A stretch of 64,000 bases of DNA from Halichondria panicea (Eukaryota; Porifera; Demospongiae; Suberitida; Halichondriidae): positions 3,011,525 through 3,075,524 of the forward strand of contig NC_087378.1 of assembly GCF_963675165.1 (NCBI RefSeq). The letters run 5' to 3'. This document shows positions 25,483 through 34,014 of this stretch, piece after piece. The position numbers were made by a program, and so were the translations under genes. Below the pieces are notes generated by a model that saw nothing but the letters and a program-made list of their open reading frames with translations, did no database searches and was not told the DNA's origin. The first letter of the stretch is position 1, and every line of letters starts with the position of its first letter.

Positions 25483-27960
25483 AGAATATGCTGGGGCTCA
25501 TATTTGCATTCATGTTTGTTTAATAAAAGCTGAAGCTATGTTTATTTACCACTTAAAAACGAATTGTGCCTAAATAGCGTGTGACAACGGTATACCACAT
25601 CCAATCAATCAAGTAGGAAGCACTATCCACTATCCACTTAGAAGTGGATAGTGCTTTCTATTGATTGATTGAAGAAGAACTTCTTTCATTTGAATTAATT
25701 ACAGGAGTTTGTATTAAGTGAGGAGGACCAGCGCAACCCTGACTGTGTGTGGGCGAGGGCCTGGTTCCCTATAATGCTTGAGCTCTCCACTGTCATCACC
25801 AGATGCAAGTTGGACGTCAGAACAAGGTTTGCAGTAGTGGTGATACTGTCCATAGTAGTTTGCTCTTTTGTTAAATGGTTTATATGCACGTTACCCAAAT
25901 ACTTCGGAAGTAACATGTATCTCTCATTTGGCAGAGGATTGACTGTGATGTTTGAGATCATGAAGTCTTATGGGCACTTGTATCAGCAGCGTTGGTGGCA
26001 AGACCTGTTTAGAGTGGTCTTCAGAATATTTGACAACATGAAGTTGCCAGAGTTGCAAGCTGAGGTGACTATTATTTTATGCAGGGTATTTATATAATTA
26101 GCCTAAGTACTGCTAGAATATTACTACCCGAGGCGCGCGTGGGTGGCCACGGGTATAGTAGTCGGTTGGTTTGTTTGTGTGTGGCATGTGAATCTACTCA
26201 CCTGGATGCCATAGCACTGCGTTTACAGCATGGATAGCCTCCAAACAACAAGTTATTAGTTTTAAATGTGGCAGATTTCGATGTTAGAGCTTCGTTGTCG
26301 TATAAAGCGAGCAAAAGCTAAAAAGCTTGAACTTGCACGTTGGCAGCTAGCTAGCTACACGCGGCCTTTATTCGAGGTACCCTATGTATTTACAGCTAAA
26401 GTGATCCCATACCAGGAACAATGGAAAAGGGTCACTACAATAGAAAGCTAGAATTGTGACTGGATGCTGTCTCTGTTAGCTGACTCTGGGATCCTACTCC
26501 AGGAGCTATACTTCTCTGAGACTCCAGGCTTCTTTGCTGTTATCCTAGTCCACAACTCTGTTCTCAAATGTTTCAGCATGTCTCTCTCTCTCTCTCTCTA
26601 GTTTGGTTTAGTTTTATTATTCCTGAATTGCTGTGCTAGACAGCTCAGTCACACATCACTACCTGGTTTCTTTATAATCATGTCACCAGCCGAGGGTTTG
26701 CACTTTAGTGCTCTAGTTGTACATGGTAATTAACTGGATTGCATATGTGATAATGTGCATTCAGATTTCTTTAACCTCCATTGCTTTTGCAAAATTTTCA
26801 GAAATATGAATGGATGGCCACCACATGTAACCATGCCCTCTATGCCATGATGGATGTTTTCACTCAATTCTATGAGGTTCTCTCTCCCGTGCTGCTTGAT
26901 GATGTTCTATCTCAGCTACTGTGGTGTGTGCAACAAGGTGGGTTGAGTTGCTGGCAAGGATCATTGCATGAATACACAATAATAATTATGCACTCCTGAC
27001 AATAATTATTAAGTAAGCAAAAATATAAATTGAGTTATTGTTTTCATAACCTTTACCGATTGATATGTGTGCCATTGAAAACCGCCATTTACATACATTT
27101 GTAATAATCAATGTATCTCCTAGGCAATGAGCAACTGGCCCGAAGTGGCACTAATTGTCTTGAGAACTTGGTGCTGGCCAGTGGGATGCAGTTTTTACCC
27201 GATGTGTGGGACAAAGTGTGTTCCTGTGCTCGGGACATTTTCATGGCCTCCATTCCAAGTCAACTTACCACTTGGAAACCAGATGAAAATTTGTTAGCAA
27301 GGTATATTCATCAAAAATCTTTTTTCTCTTACGCAAAAGCGCTCATAACCCATCCATACACCGTGAACACTAACAAATACACAGAAGGGAGGGGAAAACA
27401 TTCCTGGTGGGTTTTCCTTTTTACCAGGAACAGCAAACAAAAATATAATTATGGCTGACAAATAAATGAAAGCACCGCGGGTGCTGATGCCTCGGTGGAG
27501 GTGCCAAAGCTACATAACATAAAACTACTAATAGCTAGCTTTTATACACACATTGATTATAATTATCATGATGAATTTTGCTACATGCAAATCAACCGAA
27601 TAGTGGGTAATGATCGACCATGATTGTTGTTAAAAACGATCGATGCCAAAAGTTCAAGTCTAAAATTAATGGCTGCAAGTCAGCAGAGCTTTGCAGCTCT
27701 CTGCTCACTCTTGCAGCTACCAATAGCTAGCGTTCTAGTGCAGAGCTAACTACTAAGTAGAGTAGTAACACTCGGTGAACAAGTTTTGCTACGGACTCTT
27801 TTGAAAAGGCTGCAATAGCATTCCAAGTAAGCAAAACTAGGCATAACTCGAGAACGAAGCATTATTTTGCAAATCCACGAATTAAAATCCAAGTAAACAT
27901 GACTAGAAGCCTATAGAAACTCTTACTTGCACTTGATTCATCCTTGAGCAGCTGTAGCGG

Positions 27961-27999
<39 letters not shown>

Positions 28000-30900
28000 C
28001 CGTATACCTCGCTTGCGCATGCGCACCGAGGCATAATAAGGCTCAAGGCAGGTACATGCTATGGTTTGCCCACATTCAGTAAAAAGACTAATGTCTTTTC
28101 AGCTTCTATTCAACTGATAAGTTAGCCTTGCACTAAAGCGCTAGCTTTTTGTTGGCTACAAGAGTCAGAAAAGAGCTGTAAAGCTAGTCGCTATACTGTA
28201 GTGTAGCCATGAACTTGCAGACACACCCCTTATTCCTGTGTAATGCGCATGCGCGCTCATCCCCACGTGTGAGAGAATAATATCCAGATCCCCAGATCCT
28301 CCTGACAGAATCATCTTTTTCTTGAGGGCCTGGTAAGCCACAAAACACTACCCATGCAATAGATAACAATATAGATAACTATGCATGTACACAAGTCTTT
28401 TCTTCTCAGTTATGATAGATAGACACTGAACTCCAGGTCCTGGAAGAATTAATTTTCTTCTTTCTTGAGGTCCTGGTAAGCCACATATAATACAATAGAT
28501 AACAACAATAGAATAAGTCTTTTCTTCTCAGTTAGATAGCTAACTTTAATGTAAAATTCGTTATAGAAACTACTATTACTTTTTGAGCGAAAGCATAACA
28601 TGGCGAGAGGCATTATTTCCCACTAGCATTCTGTTTATGCAAAATGTAAAAAAGTATTTTTGTGCAATGTAATGTGTGTTTTATATTTCATGTCTCAACT
28701 GAGGCATCAGCACCCGCGGTACTTTCATTTTCTGGTGCTACTGCAATTCACTACTTGTACTGTGTATCATACGTACCAATGAAATGTTCTTACATAATTT
28801 CTTTTTAGGTCATATTCTACCTTGTCTATTGCATCATCTCGGAGCTCTCTGACCTCTGACCTCAGAGATGTGGAAGTTCCCTCGCCGCTACCCACTGACA
28901 TTGGCCCAGACACTGAGCAGCCCCATGACACACAGCCATCCCCACTCCCTATCACTGACCAACAGTATGATTCACCTGCCCAACCCATCCCTGAGATTAG
29001 TGTACAGAGCCCAAAAAGGATGGAGGGTGCTAGTCAGTCAGAGGATCTGCCACCTACAAACAATGGTGTTAGAACGGTTGATAGTAATGCTTGTACTACA
29101 ACAACTGATGAAAATGGATTTGTACTGGTGCAGTCTGACAGTACACTAACGGGTAGCACTGAGGATTCTCAACCCAAGGACAAAGACGGTAATGACATCC
29201 CCACTGGGGAAGAATCTGAAGTTAATCCATCGCCTGTAGTTGGCTCTCCTGCTGTTAGCCAAGGTGTGTCTGAAATAGAAGCAGAAGACACAGCTCCTGT
29301 TCAAATCTCGATTAGACCTCGTGTTGAATCGACTTCCTCAAGAAAAGATCACGATACATCTAAACATGAGAAAAAGGAGCGATTCTCTCTCTTCAAGAGT
29401 AACAATAAGACAGGTGACAAACCAAAGGCGTCAAAGAAGTCAGGCCGGAAGGATAAATCAAAGAGAGGACGTGGAAAAGCAGATGAAAAATCCATTGACG
29501 ATAATCAATCAGAAACTTCTTACCAACCAGATATTGATTTGTCCACGAAGCCACAGGTCTCAAGGAAAGCTATATGTGAGTGTTTAATTTGCACATTTGC
29601 AGTCCGTCGGTTCATAGTACATGATTGCACATGTCATTTCTATAAGTACGTAGAAAACAACAATTATTTAATATAATTATTCCGCACTCTCATTCTAGCT
29701 CGGTCACCTGACCAGATGCTGTTTGAAACTTTGGTGATAAAGTGTGTGGTTCAGTTGGAGCTCATACAAGCCATAGACCATATTGTATTTTTTCATAATA
29801 CCTCCCGACAAGATGATCGGAGCATTCTTGATTATGCACAAGTGAGTAGTATAAAGCTATGCCTACATGTACGAGTTATTGCAATGTACAATGTACATGT
29901 ATAGCTTTGATTAAAGATTAAATCACTGGCATACATTGTTACACAGGCAAGTAACACTGGTGTGACGCTTCCTGAGATGTGTAGCACTAAAGAAGGGATG
30001 TTTCGCTACCTAACTACTTCTCAGCTGTTCGTACTGCTAGACTGCTTAGAAGAGTCACACATGTTTGCAAAGACCTTCAATTCAAACAATGAGCAAAGAA
30101 CACTGCTCATGAAAGCTGGTATGTACACATCATGTATGCAGGCATGTCTTTGATTTTTCCAGAACTATACGCAATGTAAAAGGCGGAATGCAAAATGGAA
30201 TAAATGACAGAGCATGCATAAACTATTCTTTTTGGTGAACATAATTATAGTATTGTATTGCCATTTGTAATTATGCCCTCGGTGCGCACGCTCAAGCGAG
30301 GTATACAGTGTGTGTGTGTGTGTGTGTGTGCGTGTGCGTGTACGTGTGCGTGGACTGCTACAGCTGCTCAAGGATCAAAGTAAGAGTTTCTATAGGCTTC
30401 TGGTCGTATTTTAATTCGTGGATTTGAAAAATAATGCTTCGTTCTCGAGTTTTGTTTACTTGGAATGCCATTGCAGCCTTTTTAGAAGAGCACGTAGCCA
30501 AATTTGTTTACCGAGTGTTGCTACTCTACTTAGTAGTTTAATAGCTCTGCACTAGAACGCTAGCTATTGGTAGCTGCAGAAGTGAGAAAAGAGCTGCAAG
30601 GCTCTGCTGTTGTAGCCATTAATTTTAGATTTGAACTTTTGGCATCATCGGGTTTAACAACAATCATGGTCGATCATTACCCACTCTTTGAGCTTGCATG
30701 CAGCAAAATTGATCAATGCAAAAATATTCATCTTAAAATCTATTTGCGTTGAGTTCGACCCCGGAAGTTATGTGGTCAATTATGGCTTCATTTATGCTTT
30801 ATGTGGTGGACAAGTATGCCTGGGACTTCTACATGGATGAAAGCACGCAGGTGCTGATGCCTCGGTGGAGATGCCAAAGCTACATAACATAAAGCTGCTT

Positions 30901-31254
30901 ATTTTTGCAGTATTTTGCTGCATGCGAACTCAAAGAGTGGGTAGTGATCGACCATGATTGTTGTTAAAAACAATCGATGCCAAAAATTCGAGTCTAAAAT
31001 TAATGGAGCAGAGCCTTGCAGCTATCAATAGCTAGCGTTCTAGTGCAGAGCTAACTACTAAGTAGAGTAGTAACACTCGGTAAACAAGTTTGGCTACGTG
31101 CTGTTCTGAAAAGGCTGCAAGTAAGCAAAACTAGGCATAACTCGAGAACGAAGCATTATTTTGCAAATCCACGAATTAAAATCCAAGAAAACATGACTAG
31201 AAGCTTATAGAAACTCTTACTTGCACTTGTTTCATCCTTGAGCAGCTGTAGCAG

Positions 31255-31319
<65 letters not shown>

Positions 31320-33494
31320 CCGTATACCTCGCTTGCGTATGCGCACCGGGGCATAAAAATGCTAACTTTTAGCTGGTTGGAGCTTACCAGCTCTACAGCA
31401 TATAGATAGAAGCGCTTTTTAACAAGGAATCCAATAGTATATGAAACTTTGAATCTCAGTAAAGTATGACAAAGTTATGCCAACTTTATGAAGGTCAAAC
31501 TCAACACAAATAGACTTTAGTAGCTTATTACCCGAGGCGCGCGTGGGCAGCCACGGGTATAGTAGTCTGTTTGTTTGTTTGTGTATTCTGAATCTACTCA
31601 CCTGGATACCATAGCGCTGCGTTTTACAGCATGGATAGCCTTCACACAACAAGTTATTAGTTTTAATAGTGGCAAATTTTGATGTTAAAGCTTCGTTGTC
31701 GAATAAAAGCTAAGAAGCTTGAGCTAGCTACACTGTGACCTTTATTACTTGCAGATGCAGTGATCCCGTACCAGGAACAATGGAAAAGGGTCACTATAAT
31801 AGAGAGCTAGAATTGTGACTGGATGTTGTCTATTAGCTGACTCTGGGATCCTACTCCAGGAGCTATACTTCTCTGAGACTCCAGGCTTCTTTGCTGTGAT
31901 CCTAGTCTACAGTGCATATATCTATGTAGCACTAAAACTTGGTTCTCAAATGTTTCAGCATGTCTCTCTCTCTGTAGACGATCTGTAGTCTGGTTTACTT
32001 CTTAGCTCTTAGTTGCTGTGCTAGACAGCTCAGTCACTACCTAGTTTCTTTGTAATCATGTCACCAGCCGAGGGTTTGCACTTTAGTGCTCTAGTGTTAT
32101 GTAGCTTTGGCATCTCCACCGATGCATCAGCACCTGCGGTGCTTTCATTTAAAATGGTTGGTTGTTTCAGTGTATGCTCCACACAAATAGTTTAAAGCAT
32201 TGATCATCACCAAGGGCCAAAACTTTGCAGGAGTCCATACGTATCGTAGACCAAGTATTAAGCAATACTGCACTAGTAATAATACAGAGCATCATCTGCA
32301 GCTTTCGTTTGTCATTCTGTATACATTCTATTCCGTTCCACCTGCCGTTTTAACAACCCATTTTTTTTACAGCACATGAACTGACCATGCTTTCCTAACA
32401 ATAGGTTTTCGTGGACGTACAAGGCCAAATTTGCTCCGACAAGAGTCTACCAGTGCTGTATGCACCCTACGTATTCTCTATCAGATGCTAGCTGATCAAA
32501 ACAGAGAGAAAAATCACAAGTCTATTGAGACTAGGCTCCTTAATCTAGTTAGTACTTCTCTGAGTTATTTTTTGTCTCTGAGCAGTGAGATTCACAAAGA
32601 CTCTTGGACGCCCGCTTTGCTGCTGATTTTCACACGGATACTACAACTCCCCACAGAAAGTGTAAGTGCACACGTACATCACACTGGTATGTATCTTTCT
32701 TGGGGGTTTTTTGTGTGCTCAATAAGGCTAAGAGTGCAATATGAGATTAATAGCACGAGTAACAAGCAATGGCAAGGATACTAATTGCACGAGGTGTAGC
32801 CGAGTGCTATGTAACCTTGCCAGTGCTTGCTATGAGTGCTATTGATCCCTTATTGCACGAGTAGCCATACTATTGATTGTTAATCGTTTGTGATGCAGTT
32901 TTAAGGACATTTTTAGCTAAAGTTTCAGTAATTGCACGTCGTCACGTCGTCATTAACGACGTGCAATTACTGCCTTGACGACCGCACGTTCGAATAACGG
33001 CCGCGGCTAATTTTTTCACTGAAACTACAGCTAAAAATGTCCTTAAAAACTGAATCACAAACGATTAACAATCAATAGTATGGCTACTCGTGCAATAAGG
33101 GATTACCGTACCCTCGTGAAAATAAGCCCATCTTGAATAAACTCCCAGTCCCCTAATGAGCCTAAACTTCTTGCAGAAAAGGGTGGGCGTATTTTTGCGA
33201 GGGTATGGTAAATAGCACTCATAACAAGCACTGGCAAGGTTAATAGCACTTGGCTACGCCTCGTGCAATTAGTATCCTTGTTACTCATTCTATTAAACCC
33301 ATATTGCACTCTTAGCCATACTATTAATTATACTAATTGCATACAAAATACTATCTTTGCAGTTCAAGCATCATATCAGTGTCCATTATCAGGAACTATG
33401 CCATCTCTTGACCATGGAATTGAAGTATGTAGTGCGTATATGTCTTCATAGACTGTTTGTGAGGATTGGACAAGAGTTTCACATATTATCTTAG
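7953..33494 (+). CDS. ARFGEF1/ARFGEF2: Brefeldin A-inhibited ARF guanine nucleotide-exchange factor (BIG1/BIG2)
   Basis: Thirty-five exons: 7953-8076, 9919-9955, 10300-10405, 10704-10850, 12112-12179, 12352-12463, 12518-12608, 14151-14359, 14479-14681, 15041-15275, 15495-15594, 16040-16201, 16724-16924, 17316-17412, 17750-17896, 18022-18277, 21162-21333, 22154-22299, 22498-22626, 22821-22979, 23160-23337, 23400-23516, 23616-23785, 23996-24147, 24341-24501, 24798-24958, 25705-25826, 25935-26064, 26802-26937, 27124-27301, 28809-29575, 29699-29841, 29947-30118, 32405-32661, 33363-33494. They sum to 5877 nt, 1958 residues plus stop, slightly longer than human BIG1/2 (about 1850 and 1785). The start [20 protein letters not shown] matches the family N-terminus. 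In order: DCB (about 8-200), HUS (about 336-515, with YLNYDCD), Sec7 (about 632-812), HDS helical regions to the C-terminus, and a lineage-specific charged linker (about 1469-1725). The protein activates class I ARFs at the trans-Golgi network and endosomes by GDP/GTP exchange. All introns are GT-AG except one apparent GC-AG after 21333. The last exon is terminal: it ends [15 protein letters not shown] and stop. Confidence 0.93.
8431..8647. mobile_element. TIR MITE beginning TACCGTATA (GCGCGAAATTTTCG type)
   Basis: Short inverted-repeat element with ends ACCGTATAGCGCGAAATTTT and its near complement CGAAAATTTCGCGCTACATG plus TATACGGTA. The interior consists of CGAAAATT-like repeats in both orientations. 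A close relative lies at 18681-18918. It has no coding capacity and sits in ARFGEF intron 1. Confidence 0.7.
8872..8884 (-). promoter_or_regulatory. DR1-type nuclear-receptor motif in ARFGEF intron 1
   Basis: TGACCTTTGACCC reads GGGTCAAAGGTCA on the minus strand, a direct repeat of AGGTCA-like half-sites with one spacer. HNF4- and RXR-type receptors bind this in animals. Its intron location makes function uncertain. Confidence 0.3.
8983..9186. repeat. Tandem duplication of a 102-bp unit
   Basis: Copy 1 (8983-9084) and copy 2 (9085-9186) are essentially identical, starting TGCTACTGACTGCTTGCG and ending CCTGACAAAGTTT. Each carries the palindrome TGCGCATGCGCA. Near-identity suggests a recent duplication or an assembly duplication. 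The minus-strand open frame across it repeats a 33-residue stretch because of the duplication and is not a gene. Confidence 0.85.
9570..9850 (+). repeat. R2 repeat, strongly diverged
   Basis: Recognisable R2 blocks in order: CTCTGCACTAGAGCACTAGC, GTGAGGAAAGAGCTGCAAAG, the CATAGTCGATCATTTCCCA block and the CCGAGGCATCAGCATCT end. The TG tract end is missing. It lies just upstream of ARFGEF exon 2. Confidence 0.55.
11768..11965. mobile_element. TIR MITE, TACCGTATAGTG type
   Basis: Ends TACCGTATAGTGTG and the reverse-oriented CACTATACGGTA. Inside, TTTCGAGGGTATAAATG at one end is mirrored by CATTTCCGCGAAAATTTATC and CTTGAAATATACCC at the other. It is closely related to the element at 44381-44557 in a HADHA intron. 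Confidence 0.7.
12780..12878. repeat. Hairpin inverted repeat
   Basis: Arms GCAGCTCAAGTAATTAGCC and GGCTAATTGCTTGAGCTGC face each other across about 60 bp in ARFGEF intron 7. There is no coding content. Confidence 0.65.
13070..13315. repeat. Minisatellite of TATA-rich dyad units
   Basis: Imperfect tandem units of about 30-40 bp built from CTTATATATAGGTGATG, TACTTATACATAAGTCACC and CTCTTATATAGG. Each unit contains an internal dyad (GGTGA...TCACC), so the block is both a minisatellite and hairpin-prone. It is in ARFGEF intron 7. Confidence 0.75.
14762..14945 (+). repeat. R2 repeat, internally deleted
   Basis: Has the R2 start (AGCGAGGTATATGGTAGTG, short TG tract, GACTGCTACAGCTGCTCA), then jumps straight to the late block (CCCACTCTTTGAG) and the end (CATATCCACCGAGG). 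About 350 bp of the middle is missing. It lies in ARFGEF intron 9. Confidence 0.7.
16316..16630 (+). repeat. R2 repeat, internally shortened, with TG microsatellite
   Basis: Starts AAGGTATACGGTAGTG with a TG tract at 16328-16357, and continues through CTGCTCACTGATCAATGAAG and late R2 blocks to CAAGGCATCAGCACCC. It lies in ARFGEF intron 12. Confidence 0.65.
18681..18918. mobile_element. TIR MITE, TACCGTATAGCGCG type
   Basis: Ends TACCGTATAGCGCGAAATTT and AAATTTCGCGCTATACGGTA-like, close to those of 8431-8647. Internal text such as TTACCGGAAGCCATGCCTTT appears in that element in the opposite orientation. It lies in the intron that splits the Sec7 domain. Confidence 0.75.
18950..19715 (+). repeat. 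R1 repeat carrying a nested TIR MITE
   Basis: R1 from TTTACCTGAGGCGCGCATGG to AGTGCTCTAGT. It is interrupted within the CAACAAGTTA block by a separate TIR element at 19081-19260. Removing that element would restore the R1 order seen at 26124-26716. Confidence 0.75.
19081..19260. mobile_element. TIR MITE nested in R1 (TACCGTATTACTAGAAT type)
   Basis: Ends TACCGTATTACTAGAATGTT and its complement (ATTATTCTAGTAATACGGTA); the insertion is flanked by TA. The interior is rich in GCGAATTTTGCGA-like words. A related element is near 35945-36136. Confidence 0.8.
20114..21010 (+). mobile_element. Composite R1-R2-R1 element
   Basis: R1 starts at TTACCCGAGGCCG and reads to CAACAAGTTATTAGTT. There an R2 copy (about 20259-20753, same strand) is inserted, and R1 resumes at TTAATAGTGGCAGATTT and ends AGTGCTCTAGT. 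R1 copies at 26124 and 31527 show the uninterrupted site. The same arrangement recurs at 62115-62940. Confidence 0.75.
21334..22153 (+). other. Apparent GC-AG intron of ARFGEF
   Basis: The exon ends CGGCAATCAATAG and the intron begins GCAAGC, a strong GC-type donor context (AG|GCAAG). The acceptor CACAG at 22153 leads into CAAGCGAGAAGG. This join gives A-S-E-K-D-R-R, matching the family sequence after the Sec7 domain. A GT donor a few bases on with the CAAG acceptor would also stay in frame but has a weak context. Confidence 0.6.
21580..22090 (+). repeat. R2 repeat, diverged
   Basis: Recognisable R2 order: ACTGCTACAACTGCTCAGG, AGCTTCTATAGGATTCTAGT, TTGCTTACTTGGAATACC, GAGTGAGAAAAAGCTGCAC, CATAGTCGATCATTTCCCAC, and a degenerate end near 22070. 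It lies just upstream of the exon at 22154. Confidence 0.6.
25427..25477. repeat. GT dinucleotide microsatellite
   Basis: About 25 uninterrupted GT units in ARFGEF intron 26. Unlike the CA/TG tracts at 16328, 27966, 30308, 31257 and 41725, this one is not inside an R2 repeat. Confidence 0.9.
25600..25674. repeat. Hairpin inverted repeat next to a splice acceptor
   Basis: CAATCAATCAAGTAGGAAGC and AGTGCTTTCTATTGATTGATTG face each other around GTGGATA/TATCCAC. It lies about 30 bp upstream of the acceptor of the exon at 25705. Confidence 0.75.
26124..26716 (+). repeat. R1 repeat, near full length
   Basis: A good reference copy of about 593 bp: starts TACCCGAGGCGCGCGTGGG and ends GGGTTTGCACTTTAGTGCTCTAG. 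It carries a CT microsatellite near 26580 and an open frame beginning MLELRCR. The junction GTTATTAGTTTTAAATGTGG is the empty site for the R2 insertion seen in composite copies. Confidence 0.8.
27466..28035 (-). repeat. R2 repeat, near full length, with CA tract
   Basis: Inverted copy from GAAAGCACCGCGGGTGCTG to GCGCACCGAGGCATAA; the CA tract is at about 27966-27998. The outer ends, read on the plus strand, are GATGCCTCGGTGG and CACCGAGGCATAA, short inverted repeats. It lies in ARFGEF intron 30. A further degraded R2-like tract (ending GAGGCATCAGCACCCGCGG near 28720) follows. Confidence 0.8.
30273..30755 (+). repeat. R2 repeat, truncated, left partner of an inverted pair
   Basis: Starts GCCCTCGGTGCGCACGCTCA, has a TG tract near 30308-30330, and follows the family to TGCAAAAATATTCATC. 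The terminal part is missing. It is inverted relative to the copy at 30837-31355, so the two could form a long stem in the unspliced RNA. Confidence 0.75.
30837..31355 (-). repeat. R2 repeat with long CA microsatellite
   Basis: Inverted copy from GAAAGCACGCAGGTGCTG to GCGCACCGGGGCATAA, with about 30 CA units at 31257-31317. It is the right partner of the inverted pair with 30273-30755, in ARFGEF intron 33. Confidence 0.8.
31527..32095 (+). repeat. R1 repeat, near full length, followed by an R2 end fragment
   Basis: R1 from TTACCCGAGGCGCGCGTGGG to AGTGCTCTAGT. It is immediately followed at 32096-32151 by the last 55 bp of an R2 (GTAGCTTTGGCATCTCCACC to GGTGCTTTCATTT). Confidence 0.8.
32725..33321. 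mobile_element. Long foldback element filling the last ARFGEF intron
   Basis: The two halves are near reverse complements: GGCTAAGAGTGCAATATG, GCACGAGTAACAAGCAATGG and CCTTGCCAGTGCTTG on the left are mirrored on the right, meeting at a centre around 32940-32965 (CGTCGTCATTAACGACGTG). A separate TIR MITE (33105-33209) is inserted in the right arm. Half-copies of the same family occur at 34425-34810 and 38768-39065 in the COX5B intron. Confidence 0.85.
33105..33209. mobile_element. TIR MITE nested in the foldback
   Basis: Ends CCGTACCCTCGTGAAAATA and TATTTTTGCGAGGGTATGG, flanked by TA on both sides, consistent with a Tc1/mariner-type target duplication. It interrupts one arm of the foldback, so it is younger than the foldback. 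Confidence 0.8.
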
Positions 33495-33569
33495 AGAAAT
33501 TTAGCAGTTTATAATTATATAGTTGTGCCATTTTTAAAAATTTCGTTAACAATCTTAATTATATGCAAA

Positions 33570-34012
33570 TAGAATTGTGAACTTGGGGGCTATTGTTTTA
33601 TCTACAACAAACAATATATTACCTGTGTCATATAATTATATCCACCACACTAAGACGTACATGGGGGCTACTGCCTATCTAAATACTAACAACAAACAAT
33701 GTATTACCTGTCATATATATATATATCCACCACACACACCAAGACATAACGTAATAATTAATTATATAACACAGGAAATCTGTGGTCCTGAACTTAGAGT
33801 GGGATTGCCTTGGATCAGCTGGAACCATGCAGTGCATGCCCACACTCAATTTGTTCGTTAACATCTAAATTGTTACAAGCATAGATGGGGGCTACTGCCT
33901 ATATCTAAATACAAAGATTCTAACAACAAAACAATTATACTTGTGTTATATATTCACCACACTAAGACATAACGTAATAATAATTATATAACACAGGAAG
34001 TCTGTGGTCTTA
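33570..34012. repeat. Tandem duplication derived from the COX5B 3' end
   Basis: Blocks recur about every 224 bp: GGGGGCTACTGCC at 33665 and 33889, CCACCACAC...AAGACATAACG, and TTATATAACACAGGAA at 33765 and 33989. The left copy carries a degenerate version of the COX5B last exon (33777-33850, minus strand) with inserted bases and a stop. The right copy holds the real exon. This is the intergenic space between the convergent ARFGEF and COX5B genes. Confidence 0.7.
33777..33850 (-). pseudogene. Duplicated, broken copy of the COX5B terminal exon
   Basis: On the minus strand, GAGTGTGGGCATG...TTCCAGCTGATCCAAGGC parallels the zinc-site end of COX5B (ECGHWFQLIQG). An insertion shifts the frame and creates a stop, and the 5' half of the exon is absent. 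It arose with the 224-bp tandem duplication. I first read the same sequence on the plus strand as an ARFGEF tail and rejected that. Confidence 0.6.
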
Positions 34013-34014
34013 AG

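Noticed and set aside
28822..29676. 284-residue open frame as a separate gene
   Set aside because: It is the large ARFGEF exon (28809-29575) read past its donor ATAT|GTGAGT.
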